Assembly: GCA_903889815.1 (NCBI GenBank)
Contig: CAISYX010000016.1
Location: forward strand, 4,850-68,849
DNA length: 64,000 nucleotides
Source: an uncultured Gammaproteobacteria bacterium
GTDB lineage: Bacteria; Pseudomonadota; Gammaproteobacteria; Pseudomonadales; Pseudohongiellaceae
Reading direction: 5' to 3'
Part shown: piece by piece, positions 55,336 to 63,929 of the stretch
Position numbering within the stretch: the stretch's first letter is position 1
How the letters are laid out: each line of letters opens with the position of its first letter
Translations under genes and position numbers: made by a program
Notes under the pieces: generated by a model
Told to the model about the DNA's origin: nothing
Seen by the model: only the letters and a program-made list of their open reading frames with translations
Databases searched by the model: none

Positions 55336-56008
55336 ATTCTTCCGCTTCCCTCACACCCATCATCTGATCTGGCTGGGGGACGGCGAGCCGCGCGGCGACA
55401 AGGTGCTGCCGGCCCATGAGGTCGAGGTGATGCTGCAGCATGAGCTGATCATCGAAGAGAAACTGGATGGCGCAAACCTCGGCATCTCGCTGGACAACGC
55501 AGGTGAACTGCAGGCGCAGAATCGTGGCAGTTACCTCGAGAGGCCCTTCAACGGGCAGTTCTCACGCCTGAATTCGTGGATCGGCCAGTACGAGTTTGCC
55601 TTGAAGAGCCATCTGTCCCCCGACGTCATCCTGTTTGGCGAATGGTGCGCGGCGCAACATTCCCTGGACTACCATGCCTTGCCGGACTGGTTTCTGCTGT
55701 TCGATGTCTATGATCGTTCAGAGGGGAAATTCTGGAGTGTCGCGCGGCGCAACGCTTTCGCTCAGTTGCTGGGGCTTGCTCTCGTACCCGAACTGGGCCG
55801 TGGCCAGTTCACACGCAAGTCGCTGACGCAGTTTCTGGAGCAGGCCACCAGCTGCTACCGTGCCGGCCAGGTGGAAGGTATCGTATTGCGACTCGACTCG
55901 CCGCTGTGGAATGAAGAGCGCGCCAAGTTCGTGAACAAGGGTTTCGTGCAGGCCATTGAAGAACACTGGCGCAGCAGGACGATGCAGTGGAACCAGGTCG
56001 CTCCCTGA
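55328..56008 (+). CDS. RNA ligase family protein (Rnl2-like nucleotidyltransferase), short form
   Basis: A 226-residue ATP-dependent RNA ligase core. Motif I is EEKLDGAN with Lys45 as the adenylated residue. Motif Ia-like QNRGSY is near residue 65, motif III LFGEWC has Glu105, WFLLFDVYD is IIIa, EGIVLR with Glu183 is motif IV, and AKFVNKGF with Lys200/Lys204 is motif V. All catalytic motifs are present, so it should be active. There is no C-terminal specificity domain as in T4 Rnl2. AAGGTG inside the PIN gene serves as ribosome binding site. The ligase would seal 3'-OH/5'-phosphate RNA ends, the kind PIN nucleases leave. Confidence 0.88.
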   Translation: MTEFFRFPHTHHLIWLGDGEPRGDKVLPAHEVEVMLQHELIIEEKLDGANLGISLDNAGELQAQNRGSYLERPFNGQFSRLNSWIGQYEFALKSHLSPDVILFGEWCAAQHSLDYHALPDWFLLFDVYDRSEGKFWSVARRNAFAQLLGLALVPELGRGQFTRKSLTQFLEQATSCYRAGQVEGIVLRLDSPLWNEERAKFVNKGFVQAIEEHWRSRTMQWNQVAP

Positions 56009-56064
56009 CGGGAGCAAACCGGCTGACCGAGACCAGTTTCGTCTTCAGGTCTGCTTCCACTTGC

Positions 56065-56931
56065 TCACTCGATATTCTGGATCTGCTCCCTCATCTGTTC
56101 GATCAAGACCTTCAAATCCACCGCGTTCAGCGTGGTTTCGGCGACGATGGACTTTGACGAAAGGGTATTGGCCTCACGGTTCAGCTCCTGCATCAGAAAG
56201 TCCAGCCTGCGCCCGGAAGGCTCCGCCAGGCGCAGGACGCGCTCGACTTCGTTCAGATGGGTTTCCAGTCGGTCCAGCTCTTCATCAATGTCACACTTGT
56301 GGGCGTAAATCACGATCTCCTGCTCCAGTCTGGCAGGGTCGAGATCGACCTTCAGGGTGTCGAGCCGGTCACGCAGCGCTTGTTGCTGGCGCGCCATGAT
56401 GTCGGGCATGCGGATGCGGACGGAAGAGACAATTTCGCGTACTGCCTCGATGCGTTTGCTGATGAAGCCGAACAACTCCTGGCCTTCGCGCTGACGCGTG
56501 GCAATGAGGTCTTCAAGGGTGGCGCTGAAAAGTGCCAGAGCGACTTCATCCAGATCTTCCGGCAGGGCGTCTGCCTCACGCAGGACCCCCGGCCATTTCA
56601 GGATTTCCATCACTGTCAGGGCGGGGCCGCCGCCGGTCAGTGAGAGGATCTGACCACTGGCTTCGTTAAGCCGGAACACGGCCTCCACATCGATCTGCAA
56701 CGCCCCACTCTTGCGATCTTCCGATTCAATGCGCAGCTGGCAATCGATCTTTCCGCGTGACAATGTTTTGCGCAGCGACTCGCGAATGGCCGGCTCCAGG
56801 GCGCGCAGTGCTTCTGGGAAGCGGAAAGCTGTTTCAAGATAGCGATGATTGACTGACCGGATCTCCCACACCAGGATTCCGCGACCAAAAGGGATTTGCT
56901 TTCTTGCGAAAGCCGTCATGCTCTGAATCAT
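56065..56931 (-). CDS. yicC: YicC family endoribonuclease
   Basis: YicC in E. coli is an endoribonuclease that degrades certain small RNAs such as RyhB. From ATG 56931, with AAGGAG 8 nt upstream, it has 288 residues and begins MIQSMTAFARKQ. The family features are WEIRSVNHRYLETAFRFPE at the N-terminus and the C-terminal DUF1732 part RLDFLMQELNREANTLSSKS. It is divergent from rph, the conserved arrangement, and converges on the RNA ligase gene. Confidence 0.95.
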   Translation of the reverse strand: MIQSMTAFARKQIPFGRGILVWEIRSVNHRYLETAFRFPEALRALEPAIRESLRKTLSRGKIDCQLRIESEDRKSGALQIDVEAVFRLNEASGQILSLTGGGPALTVMEILKWPGVLREADALPEDLDEVALALFSATLEDLIATRQREGQELFGFISKRIEAVREIVSSVRIRMPDIMARQQQALRDRLDTLKVDLDPARLEQEIVIYAHKCDIDEELDRLETHLNEVERVLRLAEPSGRRLDFLMQELNREANTLSSKSIVAETTLNAVDLKVLIEQMREQIQNIE

Positions 56932-57103
56932 GATCAGGGCTCCTTGCTGCAAACTTCAATGGAACCCTCAGCGTACGGATCAGCTCCGGATTTCCTGCGG
57001 GTTGGAGACAGCATGGTACTCCAATATCCGGCCACTGACTCGCCATCCCTGTGCTTATCAAGGATAATCGCGCCTCAATTCAAGAGACTTCCTGTGAGGC
57101 AGC

Positions 57104-57832
57104 ATGCAAGACCCGATTCGTCCAAGCCAGCGACATCCCGATCAACTGCGCGACATCCGTATCACCCGTCATTACACCAAGCACGCGGAAGGTTCCGTGC
57201 TGGTGGAGTTCGGCGATACGAAAGTGATCTGCACCGCCAGCGTTGAGGATTCGGTACCGCGGTTTCTCAAGGGCAGTGGTACCGGCTGGGTCACGGCGGA
57301 ATACGGGATGCTGCCGCGTTCGACCGGCTCGCGCATGGACCGAGAAGCCGTCAGCGGTCGCCAGGGAGGCCGTACTCTCGAGATTTCGAGACTGATCGGC
57401 CGTTCACTGCGCGCCGCGATGGACATGAAACTGCTGGGTGAACACACCATCAAGATCGACTGTGACGTGATTCAGGCTGATGGCGGCACCCGCACTGCCT
57501 CCATTACCGGGGGCTGTGTTGCATTGCATGATGCAATCGGCACGCTGCTCCGCAGTGGCAAGCTCAAGGCCAATCCTATGAAGCAGCTGATTGCGTCGGT
57601 GTCGGTCGGCATTTTCAAGGGTGTGCCGGTGCTGGACCTGGATTATGCCGAAGACTCCAATGCCGAGACCGACATGAATGTCGTGATGACCGAGCGCCTG
57701 CGTTTCATCGAGCTGCAGGGTACTGGAGAAGAAAATGACTTCGACAACACGGAGTTGCAGGCCATGATCTCCCTCGCGCAGAAAGGCATCAGCGAATTGC
57801 TGCAGAAGCAGAGGGACGCCCTTGGCATCTGA
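57104..57832 (+). CDS. rph: Ribonuclease PH
   Basis: A phosphorolytic 3'-5' exoribonuclease that trims tRNA 3' ends. The 242-residue protein has TAEYGMLPRSTGSR, the phosphate-binding RTLEISRLIGRSLRA region and IDCDVIQADGGTRTASITG with the catalytic aspartates. It is intact, unlike the truncated rph of E. coli K-12. It lies 28 bp upstream of pyrE; crc, which separates these genes in Pseudomonas, is absent here. Confidence 0.96.
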   Translation: MQDPIRPSQRHPDQLRDIRITRHYTKHAEGSVLVEFGDTKVICTASVEDSVPRFLKGSGTGWVTAEYGMLPRSTGSRMDREAVSGRQGGRTLEISRLIGRSLRAAMDMKLLGEHTIKIDCDVIQADGGTRTASITGGCVALHDAIGTLLRSGKLKANPMKQLIASVSVGIFKGVPVLDLDYAEDSNAETDMNVVMTERLRFIELQGTGEENDFDNTELQAMISLAQKGISELLQKQRDALGI

Positions 57833-57860
57833 TTCCTACACCCCTTGCAAAGGAGCGCCC

Positions 57861-58508
57861 ATGCAGGACTACCAGCGAGCTTTCATCGACTTCGTCATTC
57901 GTCACGAGATTCTGCGCTTCGGCAGTTTCACGTTGAAGTCCGGGCGCACCAGCCCGTATTTCTTCAACGCCGGCCTGTTCAATACCGGTGAAGCTCTGGC
58001 CTTCATCGGCAACAGCTACGCAGCAGCTCTGGCGGCTTCGGGAGTCGAATATGACCTGCTGTTCGGACCGGCATACAAAGGCATCCCGCTGGTAGCGGCC
58101 ACGGCCACAGCCCTGGCGCAGCAGCACGGCATCAACAAACCCTACTGCTTCAACCGCAAGGAAGCCAAGGACCACGGGGAGGGAGGACTGACTGTCGGTG
58201 CGCCCCTGCAGGGCCGTGTGCTGATCGTCGATGATGTGATCACGGCAGGCACGGCGATTCGCGAAGTGATGGACTTGCTGCAACGCACAGGGGCGACGCC
58301 AGCGGGCATCCTGGTGGCGCTGGATCGGCAGGAGCGCGGCACGGGGTCATTGTCTGCAATTCAGGAAATTCGCCAGCAGTACGGAATTCCGGTTATCTGC
58401 ATCATCTCTCTCGAAATGATCGTCACCTATCTTGGGCGGCAGCAGGACCCTGCGCTGGCGCAGAGTCTGGCGGCTGTCGAGGCTTACCGGGAACAGTACG
58501 GGGTGTGA
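57861..58508 (+). CDS. pyrE: Orotate phosphoribosyltransferase
   Basis: Converts orotate and PRPP to OMP in pyrimidine synthesis. ATG 57861, with AAGGAG upstream, gives 215 residues. The substrate loop NRKEAKDHGEGG and the PRPP motif VLIVDDVITAGTA are intact. It is probably cotranscribed with rph. No attenuator-like hairpin and T run is seen in the 28 bp gap. Confidence 0.96.
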   Translation: MQDYQRAFIDFVIRHEILRFGSFTLKSGRTSPYFFNAGLFNTGEALAFIGNSYAAALAASGVEYDLLFGPAYKGIPLVAATATALAQQHGINKPYCFNRKEAKDHGEGGLTVGAPLQGRVLIVDDVITAGTAIREVMDLLQRTGATPAGILVALDRQERGTGSLSAIQEIRQQYGIPVICIISLEMIVTYLGRQQDPALAQSLAAVEAYREQYGV

Positions 58509-58518
58509 TTCAACTCTC

Positions 58519-58569
58519 TGTGGGAGCGGGCTTGCCCGCGAACAGCTCGCTTGCAAGCAAGCTCCCACG
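58519..58569. repeat. REP-like palindromic doublet between pyrE and slmA
   Basis: TGTGGGAGC opens and GCTCCCAC closes a 50 bp inverted arrangement. The first half contains the hairpin GCGGGC-TT-GCCCGC (58526-58539); the second contains GCTTGCAAGC (58549-58558). The phrase GTGGGAGCGGGCTTGCCCGCGA is the typical core of Pseudomonas REP sequences, and the two halves form an inverted REP pair. It sits between two convergent genes and may also end transcription of both. No other copy is seen in the window. Confidence 0.75.
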
Positions 58570-58584
58570 GCATTGAGAGAAGGC

Positions 58585-59184
58585 TCAGGCGAAGGGCGCC
58601 AGCATGTTGCGGGACAGGAATTCCCACTGTTCATCCCAATGCTCGGTTGGCTGTTTCTTGAATTCGCTGCGCACAAACTGCATCAGCCTGCCCTCTGTGC
58701 TGGCCATCAACAGATTGGCCATCACGGTTGGAGAGACGGCGCATTTGAGAGTCTCGCGAATCTGCGCTTCCCGCAGTACCTGCTTGATCTGCGCCTCAAG
58801 GCGATCAAACAGCTGACTGATCCGGACGCGCAGGCGCTCGGTTTCCCCTTGCAGAGCATCACCCGTCAGCAGCCGGGTCATGCCGGGGTTCTTCTCGGAG
58901 AACGTCAGCACCAGGGTCAGGATCTTCTCACAGCGTCTCGCTGCAGATGGCTCGTCTTCCAGAATGCGCGTGATCCGCGTAAACAGCGTTTCCTCAATGA
59001 AGGCGATCAGGCCTTCAAACATCCGCGCCTTGCTCGGGAAATGCCGGTACAGCGCGGCTTCCGAAACGCCCACCTCCCGGGCCAGTGCAGCCGTGGTGAT
59101 GCGCTCTCCCGGGCTGCTTTCGAGCATGCGGGCCAGTGACTGCAGAATGTGTTCCTTGCGTGAAATCCGGACTTCGGCTGGCAT
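58585..59184 (-). CDS. slmA: Nucleoid occlusion factor SlmA (TetR family)
   Basis: A TetR-fold DNA-binding protein that blocks FtsZ assembly over the nucleoid. The 199-residue sequence has RKEHILQSLARMLESS, ITTAALAREVGVSEAALYRHFPSKARMFEGLI (helix-turn-helix) and FIEETLFTRI, and ends QFVRSEFKKQPTEHWDEQW, all characteristic of SlmA rather than general TetR regulators. Its position between pyrE and argB agrees with other gammaproteobacteria. Confidence 0.95.
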   Translation of the reverse strand: MPAEVRISRKEHILQSLARMLESSPGERITTAALAREVGVSEAALYRHFPSKARMFEGLIAFIEETLFTRITRILEDEPSAARRCEKILTLVLTFSEKNPGMTRLLTGDALQGETERLRVRISQLFDRLEAQIKQVLREAQIRETLKCAVSPTVMANLLMASTEGRLMQFVRSEFKKQPTEHWDEQWEFLSRNMLAPFA

Positions 59185-59200
59185 GTGAGGGTCTTTATCC

Positions 59201-60103
59201 TTACTCGGCGCTTGCGGAGCGTGAATTGCTGATGAGTGTACCTACGCCTGTGTTGGTAAAAATTTCCAGCAGGACCGCGTGTTCAACGCGCCCGTCAATG
59301 ATGTGGGCACTGCGCACGCCGTTGTTGACGGCATCCAGCGCGCATTCGATCTTGGGCAGCATGCCGCCGTAGATGGTGCCATCGGCAATCATCTCGTCAA
59401 CCTGCGCTGTGCTCAGGCCGGTGACCACGGCGCCGGACTTGTCCATGACACCGGCGATATTCGTCAGCAGCATCAGCTTCTCGGCCCCCAGCACCTTGGC
59501 AATCTCCCCAGCGACAGTGTCGGCGTTGATGTTGTAGGTGTTGCCATGGCGATCCGTGCCGATAGGCGCAATCACGGGGATAAAATCGCTGTTCTTGAGG
59601 ATATCCAGCACTTCGCGGTTGATCTTTTCAATGCTGCCGACCTGGCCCATGTCCAGCATCTTGCTGTCGATGGAGCTCTTCTTCAGCAGTTTTTTCGCCT
59701 GGATGAGGTTGCCGTCCTTGCCGGTGATGCCGATGGCCTTGCCCTGATTCTTGTTGAGCAGGCTGACGATTTCCTTGTTGACCAGCCCGCCAAGCACCAT
59801 TTCCACCACGTCCATGGTCTTGCTGTCTGTGACACGGATGCCGTCAATGAACTCGGACTGAATGTCGAGCTTGGTGAGCAAGGAGCCGATTTGCGGGCCG
59901 CCACCATGCACGACGACGGGGTTCATGCCAACCAGCTTCATCAGCACGATGTCCCGTGCAAAACTGTTCTTCAGCACTTCGTCAGTCATGGCATTGCCAC
60001 CGTATTTCACGACGATGGTGCATCCGGTGAACTTCTGGATGTAGGGCAGGGCTTCGGTGAGGACGTTGGCAATATTCTTGGCAGCAGCAAAATCCAGTGG
60101 CAT
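59201..60103 (-). CDS. argB: Acetylglutamate kinase
   Basis: Phosphorylates N-acetylglutamate in arginine synthesis. It has 300 residues with VVKYGGNAM, VVVHGGGPQIG, FIDGIRVTDSKTMDVVEMVL and NINADTVAGEIA. The N-terminal extension (FAAAKNIANVLTEALPYIQKF) is the helix found in arginine-inhibited hexameric forms such as that of Pseudomonas. A -10-like TATACT (60173-60168, minus strand) lies upstream in the 137 bp gap after algC. Confidence 0.96.
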   Translation of the reverse strand: MPLDFAAAKNIANVLTEALPYIQKFTGCTIVVKYGGNAMTDEVLKNSFARDIVLMKLVGMNPVVVHGGGPQIGSLLTKLDIQSEFIDGIRVTDSKTMDVVEMVLGGLVNKEIVSLLNKNQGKAIGITGKDGNLIQAKKLLKKSSIDSKMLDMGQVGSIEKINREVLDILKNSDFIPVIAPIGTDRHGNTYNINADTVAGEIAKVLGAEKLMLLTNIAGVMDKSGAVVTGLSTAQVDEMIADGTIYGGMLPKIECALDAVNNGVRSAHIIDGRVEHAVLLEIFTNTGVGTLISNSRSASAE

Positions 60104-60240
60104 CGGTGGAGTTCCAATCGAGAGAGTGAAGGAGGGGAGGCTTGGCCGCCCGGTCAGGAATGCGCAGAGTATACAGGCTGAAACGGATTTTTCACTCTCG
60201 CCATCGCTCTTGGGAGGTGTGTGAGGACCCGCCGCCGCTA

Positions 60241-61653
60241 TCAGAAAGCAAGCTCCAGGTGCTCGTCTACTTCCCGCAACAACTCACGGAACAGCGCCTG
60301 AATGTCCAGCAATGCCTGCCGACTTGTGGCTTCGAACCGCAGCAACAGCGCCGGCGTTGTATTGGACGCACGGATCAAGCCCCAGCCATCGGGGAAGTCC
60401 ACGCGCATGCCATCCAGGACGCACACCCTTGCCTGCGGAAAACAGGCGCATTGGAGTATACGTTCCATCAGGTGGAACTTGCGCTCATCGCTTACGTCGA
60501 TTCGCAGCTCCGGTGTCACGATGCTCTGGGGCAGCCCGCGCAGCATGGTTTCTGCGGAGTCCGGGCTACGGGTCAACAGCTCCAGAAAGCGCGACGCCAC
60601 ATAAAGACCGTCGTCGTACCCGTACCAGCCGTCCTTGATGAAGACGTGCGCAGAAAACTCAGCCCCGATCACGGCGCCCGATTCCTGCATGCTCTGCTTC
60701 ATGAACGAGTGCCCGCTGCGACTCATTACCGGCGTGCCGCCCAGCGCCACGACAAGCTGCGCCACCAGGGTGCTGCATTTGACGTCATAGACCACTCTTG
60801 CAGGGTTTTCGCAACGGGGCAGAATGTCCTTGATGAACAGCATCAGCAGGCGGTCGGTATCGATTGCGCTGCCCTTCTCGGTGACCATTACGACTCGGTC
60901 GCCGTCACCATCCAGTGCGATGCCAACATCCGCACCATGCGCCTGTACCGCCTGTACGAGGGCAGTCAGGTTTTCCGCCACGGTGGGGTCGGGCTGATGA
61001 TTGGGGAAATGCCCGTCGAGCTCGCAATACAGAGGAATCACGTCGCAGCCGAGCGCTGCAAACAAGGCGGGCGCAATAAGCGCCGGGACCGCGTTGGCAC
61101 AATCGACAACCACTTTCAGAGGCCGCCGGAGCGTGATGTCGCGCTGCAGGCGGGCCACGTAGTCGGCTCCCACATCCCGTCTGCTCAGGGTGCCCTGCCC
61201 CATAAGGAAGTGACCACTATCCGCCCTGAGCCTTATTTGCTGAATCTGCTCAGGCGTAAGGCAGGTGCGCTGCCGGATAATCTTGATGCCATTGTAGTGC
61301 GCTGGGTTATGGCTTGCCGTCAGCATCAGGCCGGATGCCCAAGGCGTTGTGAAACTGGCAAAGTAAAGCAGCGGGGTGGGAATAACGCCGAGATCAACGA
61401 CATTGAGTCCCGTCGACAGGACTCCGCGCAGCAGTGGCTCGCGAAGCGAGGGACTGGAGAGTCTGCCATCGGCGCCAAACAATACCGTATGTTCGCCAGC
61501 TTCGAGTGCCAGTGAGGCCAGGGCTTTGCCTATCAGTTCCACGCCTTCGGTTGTCAGATCGTCCCCGACAATGCCGCGAATATCGTAAGCGCGGAAGATG
61601 CCCGGGGAAATGGCGGGGTGCTGCAAGGAAACTGATTGTGCGCTTGTTGTCAT
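60241..61653 (-). CDS. algC: Phosphomannomutase/phosphoglucomutase AlgC
   Basis: Interconverts mannose or glucose 1- and 6-phosphates for LPS, exopolysaccharide and nucleotide-sugar synthesis. It has 470 residues. The four domains carry FRAYDIRGIVG, the phosphoserine loop TASHNPAHYNG, the metal loop DGDGDRVV, the sugar-specificity GAEFSAHVFI (usually GEMSGH; here the methionine is phenylalanine and the glycine is alanine) and the phosphate-binding RASNTTPALLLRFEA. It follows coaBC after 64 bp, in the coaBC-algC-argB order. Confidence 0.94.
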   Translation of the reverse strand: MTTSAQSVSLQHPAISPGIFRAYDIRGIVGDDLTTEGVELIGKALASLALEAGEHTVLFGADGRLSSPSLREPLLRGVLSTGLNVVDLGVIPTPLLYFASFTTPWASGLMLTASHNPAHYNGIKIIRQRTCLTPEQIQQIRLRADSGHFLMGQGTLSRRDVGADYVARLQRDITLRRPLKVVVDCANAVPALIAPALFAALGCDVIPLYCELDGHFPNHQPDPTVAENLTALVQAVQAHGADVGIALDGDGDRVVMVTEKGSAIDTDRLLMLFIKDILPRCENPARVVYDVKCSTLVAQLVVALGGTPVMSRSGHSFMKQSMQESGAVIGAEFSAHVFIKDGWYGYDDGLYVASRFLELLTRSPDSAETMLRGLPQSIVTPELRIDVSDERKFHLMERILQCACFPQARVCVLDGMRVDFPDGWGLIRASNTTPALLLRFEATSRQALLDIQALFRELLREVDEHLELAF

Positions 61654-61717
61654 TGTTCGTGCTGGTCTGCAAATGAGTTCTGGCGCAAGGAGTATCCACC
61701 AGAACGCAGGCGGATGG

Positions 61718-62926
61718 CTATCGGAAATCCCCCTGCCTTGGCAGGGTATATCGCGTATGGATCAGGGCCAGCATCTGACGTGCAATCAACTGCTTGTTGC
61801 CTGGACCGAGCACACTGCGGCCCTGCGGCCAAAGGGCGATGGCAGAGATGTCGTCACTGCCAAACGTCGCGGTTGCATCATTCGCGAAAAGCATGTCCAG
61901 TTTCTTGCGCTGCAGCTTGGACAGCGCGAAAGTCTCAATATTGTGTGTTTCGGCGGCGAAACCCACCGTAAAAGGGCGATTGTCGAGTGCGGCGATGCTG
62001 CTGATGATGTCCGGGTTCGGCACCAGTGCGATGCTGAAGGCGTCTGATGACTTCTTGATCTTCTGTGTCTCGACAGCGGCCGGGCGGTAGTCCGCCACAG
62101 CAGCAACGCCGATGAAGATATCGCAATTCTGGGTAGCCACCAGACTGGCTTCCAGCATGTCCCGGGCACTGACCACATCCACGCGCTGCACCCGCTCGGG
62201 CGTTTGCAATGCCACAGGGCCGCTGATCAGCGTCACGATCGCGCCTGCAGCGGCCGCTTCTGCAGCCAGTGCGAAACCCATTTTGCCGGAACTGTGATTG
62301 CTGATGTAGCGAACCGGGTCCAGAGCCTCCCGGGTGGGACCGGCGGTGATGCAGATCCGCAACCCCGACAGCAGTGCATCCTCGAACAGTCCCGCCGCAA
62401 GCTCAATGATTTGCTGCGGCTCCAGCATGCGTCCAAGCCCGGTATCACCGCAGGCTTGCGGTCCGGAGTCCGGCCCGAAAATCAGCATGTCACGCGCGCG
62501 CAGCACCGTCAGATTGTCCTGGGTTGCTGCATTGCCCCACATGGCCTGGTTCATGGCTGGCGCTACAGCCACAGGGGCTGAAGTCGCAAGAATCAGGGTG
62601 CTGAGGAGATCATTGGCTTCTCCGGATGCTGCACGGGCCAGAAAATCGGCACTCGCCGGGGCGACAATTATCAGATCCGGCCAGCGTGCCAGTTCAATAT
62701 GGCCCATGCCGGCTTCGGCATCAGCGTCCAGCAGTTGTGTGTGAACCTTATTGCCCGTCAGGGCCTGCAGGGTGAGAGGGGTGATGAATTCGACAGCCGC
62801 AGGTGTCATGACAACGCGCACATCTGCGCCAGCCTTGCTGAAAAGTCGCGCAAGTTCTGCGCTCTTGTAGGCGGCAATACCGCCTGTAATGCCGAGCAGG
62901 ATACGCTTGTTGCTCAGGCTCTTCAT
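61718..62926 (-). CDS. coaBC: Bifunctional phosphopantothenoylcysteine decarboxylase / phosphopantothenate-cysteine ligase
   Basis: Two consecutive steps of coenzyme A synthesis. From ATG 62926 it has 402 residues. The N-terminal FMN-binding CoaC part has GITGGIAAYKSAEL, VAPAMNQAMW and the active-site cysteine in GPQACGDTGLGRM. The C-terminal CoaB part has ITAGPTREALDPVRYISNHSSGKMG and VADYRPA. The ORF extends upstream to 62995 without similarity. It is divergent from radC. dut, which usually follows coaBC, is absent. Confidence 0.96.
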   Translation of the reverse strand: MKSLSNKRILLGITGGIAAYKSAELARLFSKAGADVRVVMTPAAVEFITPLTLQALTGNKVHTQLLDADAEAGMGHIELARWPDLIIVAPASADFLARAASGEANDLLSTLILATSAPVAVAPAMNQAMWGNAATQDNLTVLRARDMLIFGPDSGPQACGDTGLGRMLEPQQIIELAAGLFEDALLSGLRICITAGPTREALDPVRYISNHSSGKMGFALAAEAAAAGAIVTLISGPVALQTPERVQRVDVVSARDMLEASLVATQNCDIFIGVAAVADYRPAAVETQKIKKSSDAFSIALVPNPDIISSIAALDNRPFTVGFAAETHNIETFALSKLQRKKLDMLFANDATATFGSDDISAIALWPQGRSVLGPGNKQLIARQMLALIHTRYTLPRQGDFR

Positions 62927-63079
62927 GGCATGCCATTCCGGTGCAGGTGGTGGAAGGAGATCTGGAAGCTTAACAGTCGGGTTGCGGGGATTCAATTTTG
63001 TGCCTCACGGCAGTCGCGCAGCGCGATCGGGCTGCTCTGCTACTATCGAAGGAGAGACGATTACTGCCACGGAGGCAAC

Positions 63080-63754
63080 ATGAGCATCAAACACTGGCCC
63101 GCCAGGGAGCGGCCACGGGAGCGCCTGCTGGAGAACGGGGCGGCCAGTCTTTCGGATGCAGAGCTGCTGGCCATCAATCTGGGCACCGGTGTGAAAGGGC
63201 GCAGCGCACTTGACCTCGCGAGAGATTTGCTCGAGGCCTTTGGGAGCCTGACGCGACTTTTTACCTGTCCTCTGGACGAGTTCTGTGAGCAGGATGGTCT
63301 AGGCCTGGCCAAGTATGTCCAGATGCAGGCGATGCAGGAGCTTTCGCAGCGACACCTGCGGGAGCAGCTGGAGGAGCGCGATGTGATGAGCAGCTCCGAG
63401 CTGACCCGGGAATACCTGCGGGCACGCATGCGCCACTATCCCCACGAGGTGTTCGCCTGCCTTTATCTGGACAATCAGCACAGAGTCTTGCGCTTCGAGG
63501 AGCTGTTTTCCGGCACCATCGACGGTGCTGCCGTTTACCCGCGCGAAGTCGTCAAACGTTGTCTGCACAATAATGCCGCAGCAGTGATTTTTGCCCACAA
63601 TCATCCATCTGGCATCGCGGAGCCAAGCCATGCTGATGTGGCGATCACACTGCGATTGAAGTCAGCTCTCAGCACGATCGATGTGCGGGTGCTTGACCAT
63701 ATCATCGTGGGCAACAAGGAAGTTGTGTCGCTGGCAGAGCGGGGAGTAGTCTAG
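63080..63754 (+). CDS. radC: RadC family JAB1/MPN protein
   Basis: A 224-residue protein from ATG 63080, with ACGGAGG upstream. It has an N-terminal HhH-like region (RPRERLLENGAASLSDAELLAI) and a JAMM metalloprotease-like domain with HNHPSG (His173, His175) and Asp186 in PSHAD. Despite the name, a role in recombination repair is not established. It is divergent from coaBC and upstream of rpmBG, the conserved neighbourhood. Confidence 0.95.
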   Translation: MSIKHWPARERPRERLLENGAASLSDAELLAINLGTGVKGRSALDLARDLLEAFGSLTRLFTCPLDEFCEQDGLGLAKYVQMQAMQELSQRHLREQLEERDVMSSSELTREYLRARMRHYPHEVFACLYLDNQHRVLRFEELFSGTIDGAAVYPREVVKRCLHNNAAAVIFAHNHPSGIAEPSHADVAITLRLKSALSTIDVRVLDHIIVGNKEVVSLAERGVV

Positions 63755-63803
63755 GAAAAAGGTGAGTTCTGAAGGCTTAACCGCTGGTCGCAAAGCTTTT
63801 GTG

Positions 63804-63832
63804 TTGCTATTGAAAAGCCGTTTTGGTATAAA
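63804..63832 (+). promoter_or_regulatory. Sigma-70 promoter of rpmB(-rpmG)
   Basis: TTGCTA (63804-63809) and TATAAA (63827-63832) are separated by 17 bp, in the 175 bp gap between radC and rpmB. The transcript would have a leader of about 90 nt before the rpmB ATG. Confidence 0.7.
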
Positions 63833-63929
63833 ACGCAGCTCTTTTTTTGGCAAGACAGCAGTATGTGTCGGGGTTGTGGCCTGTGTTGGCGAGGCTCCGA
63901 TGATTCCGGTTCTGTAATGAGGCAAGGCA

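Noticed and set aside
61161..61175. GGCTCCCACATC inside algC as a second REP copy
   Set aside because: Only eight bases match the REP end and there is no hairpin; it is coding sequence.
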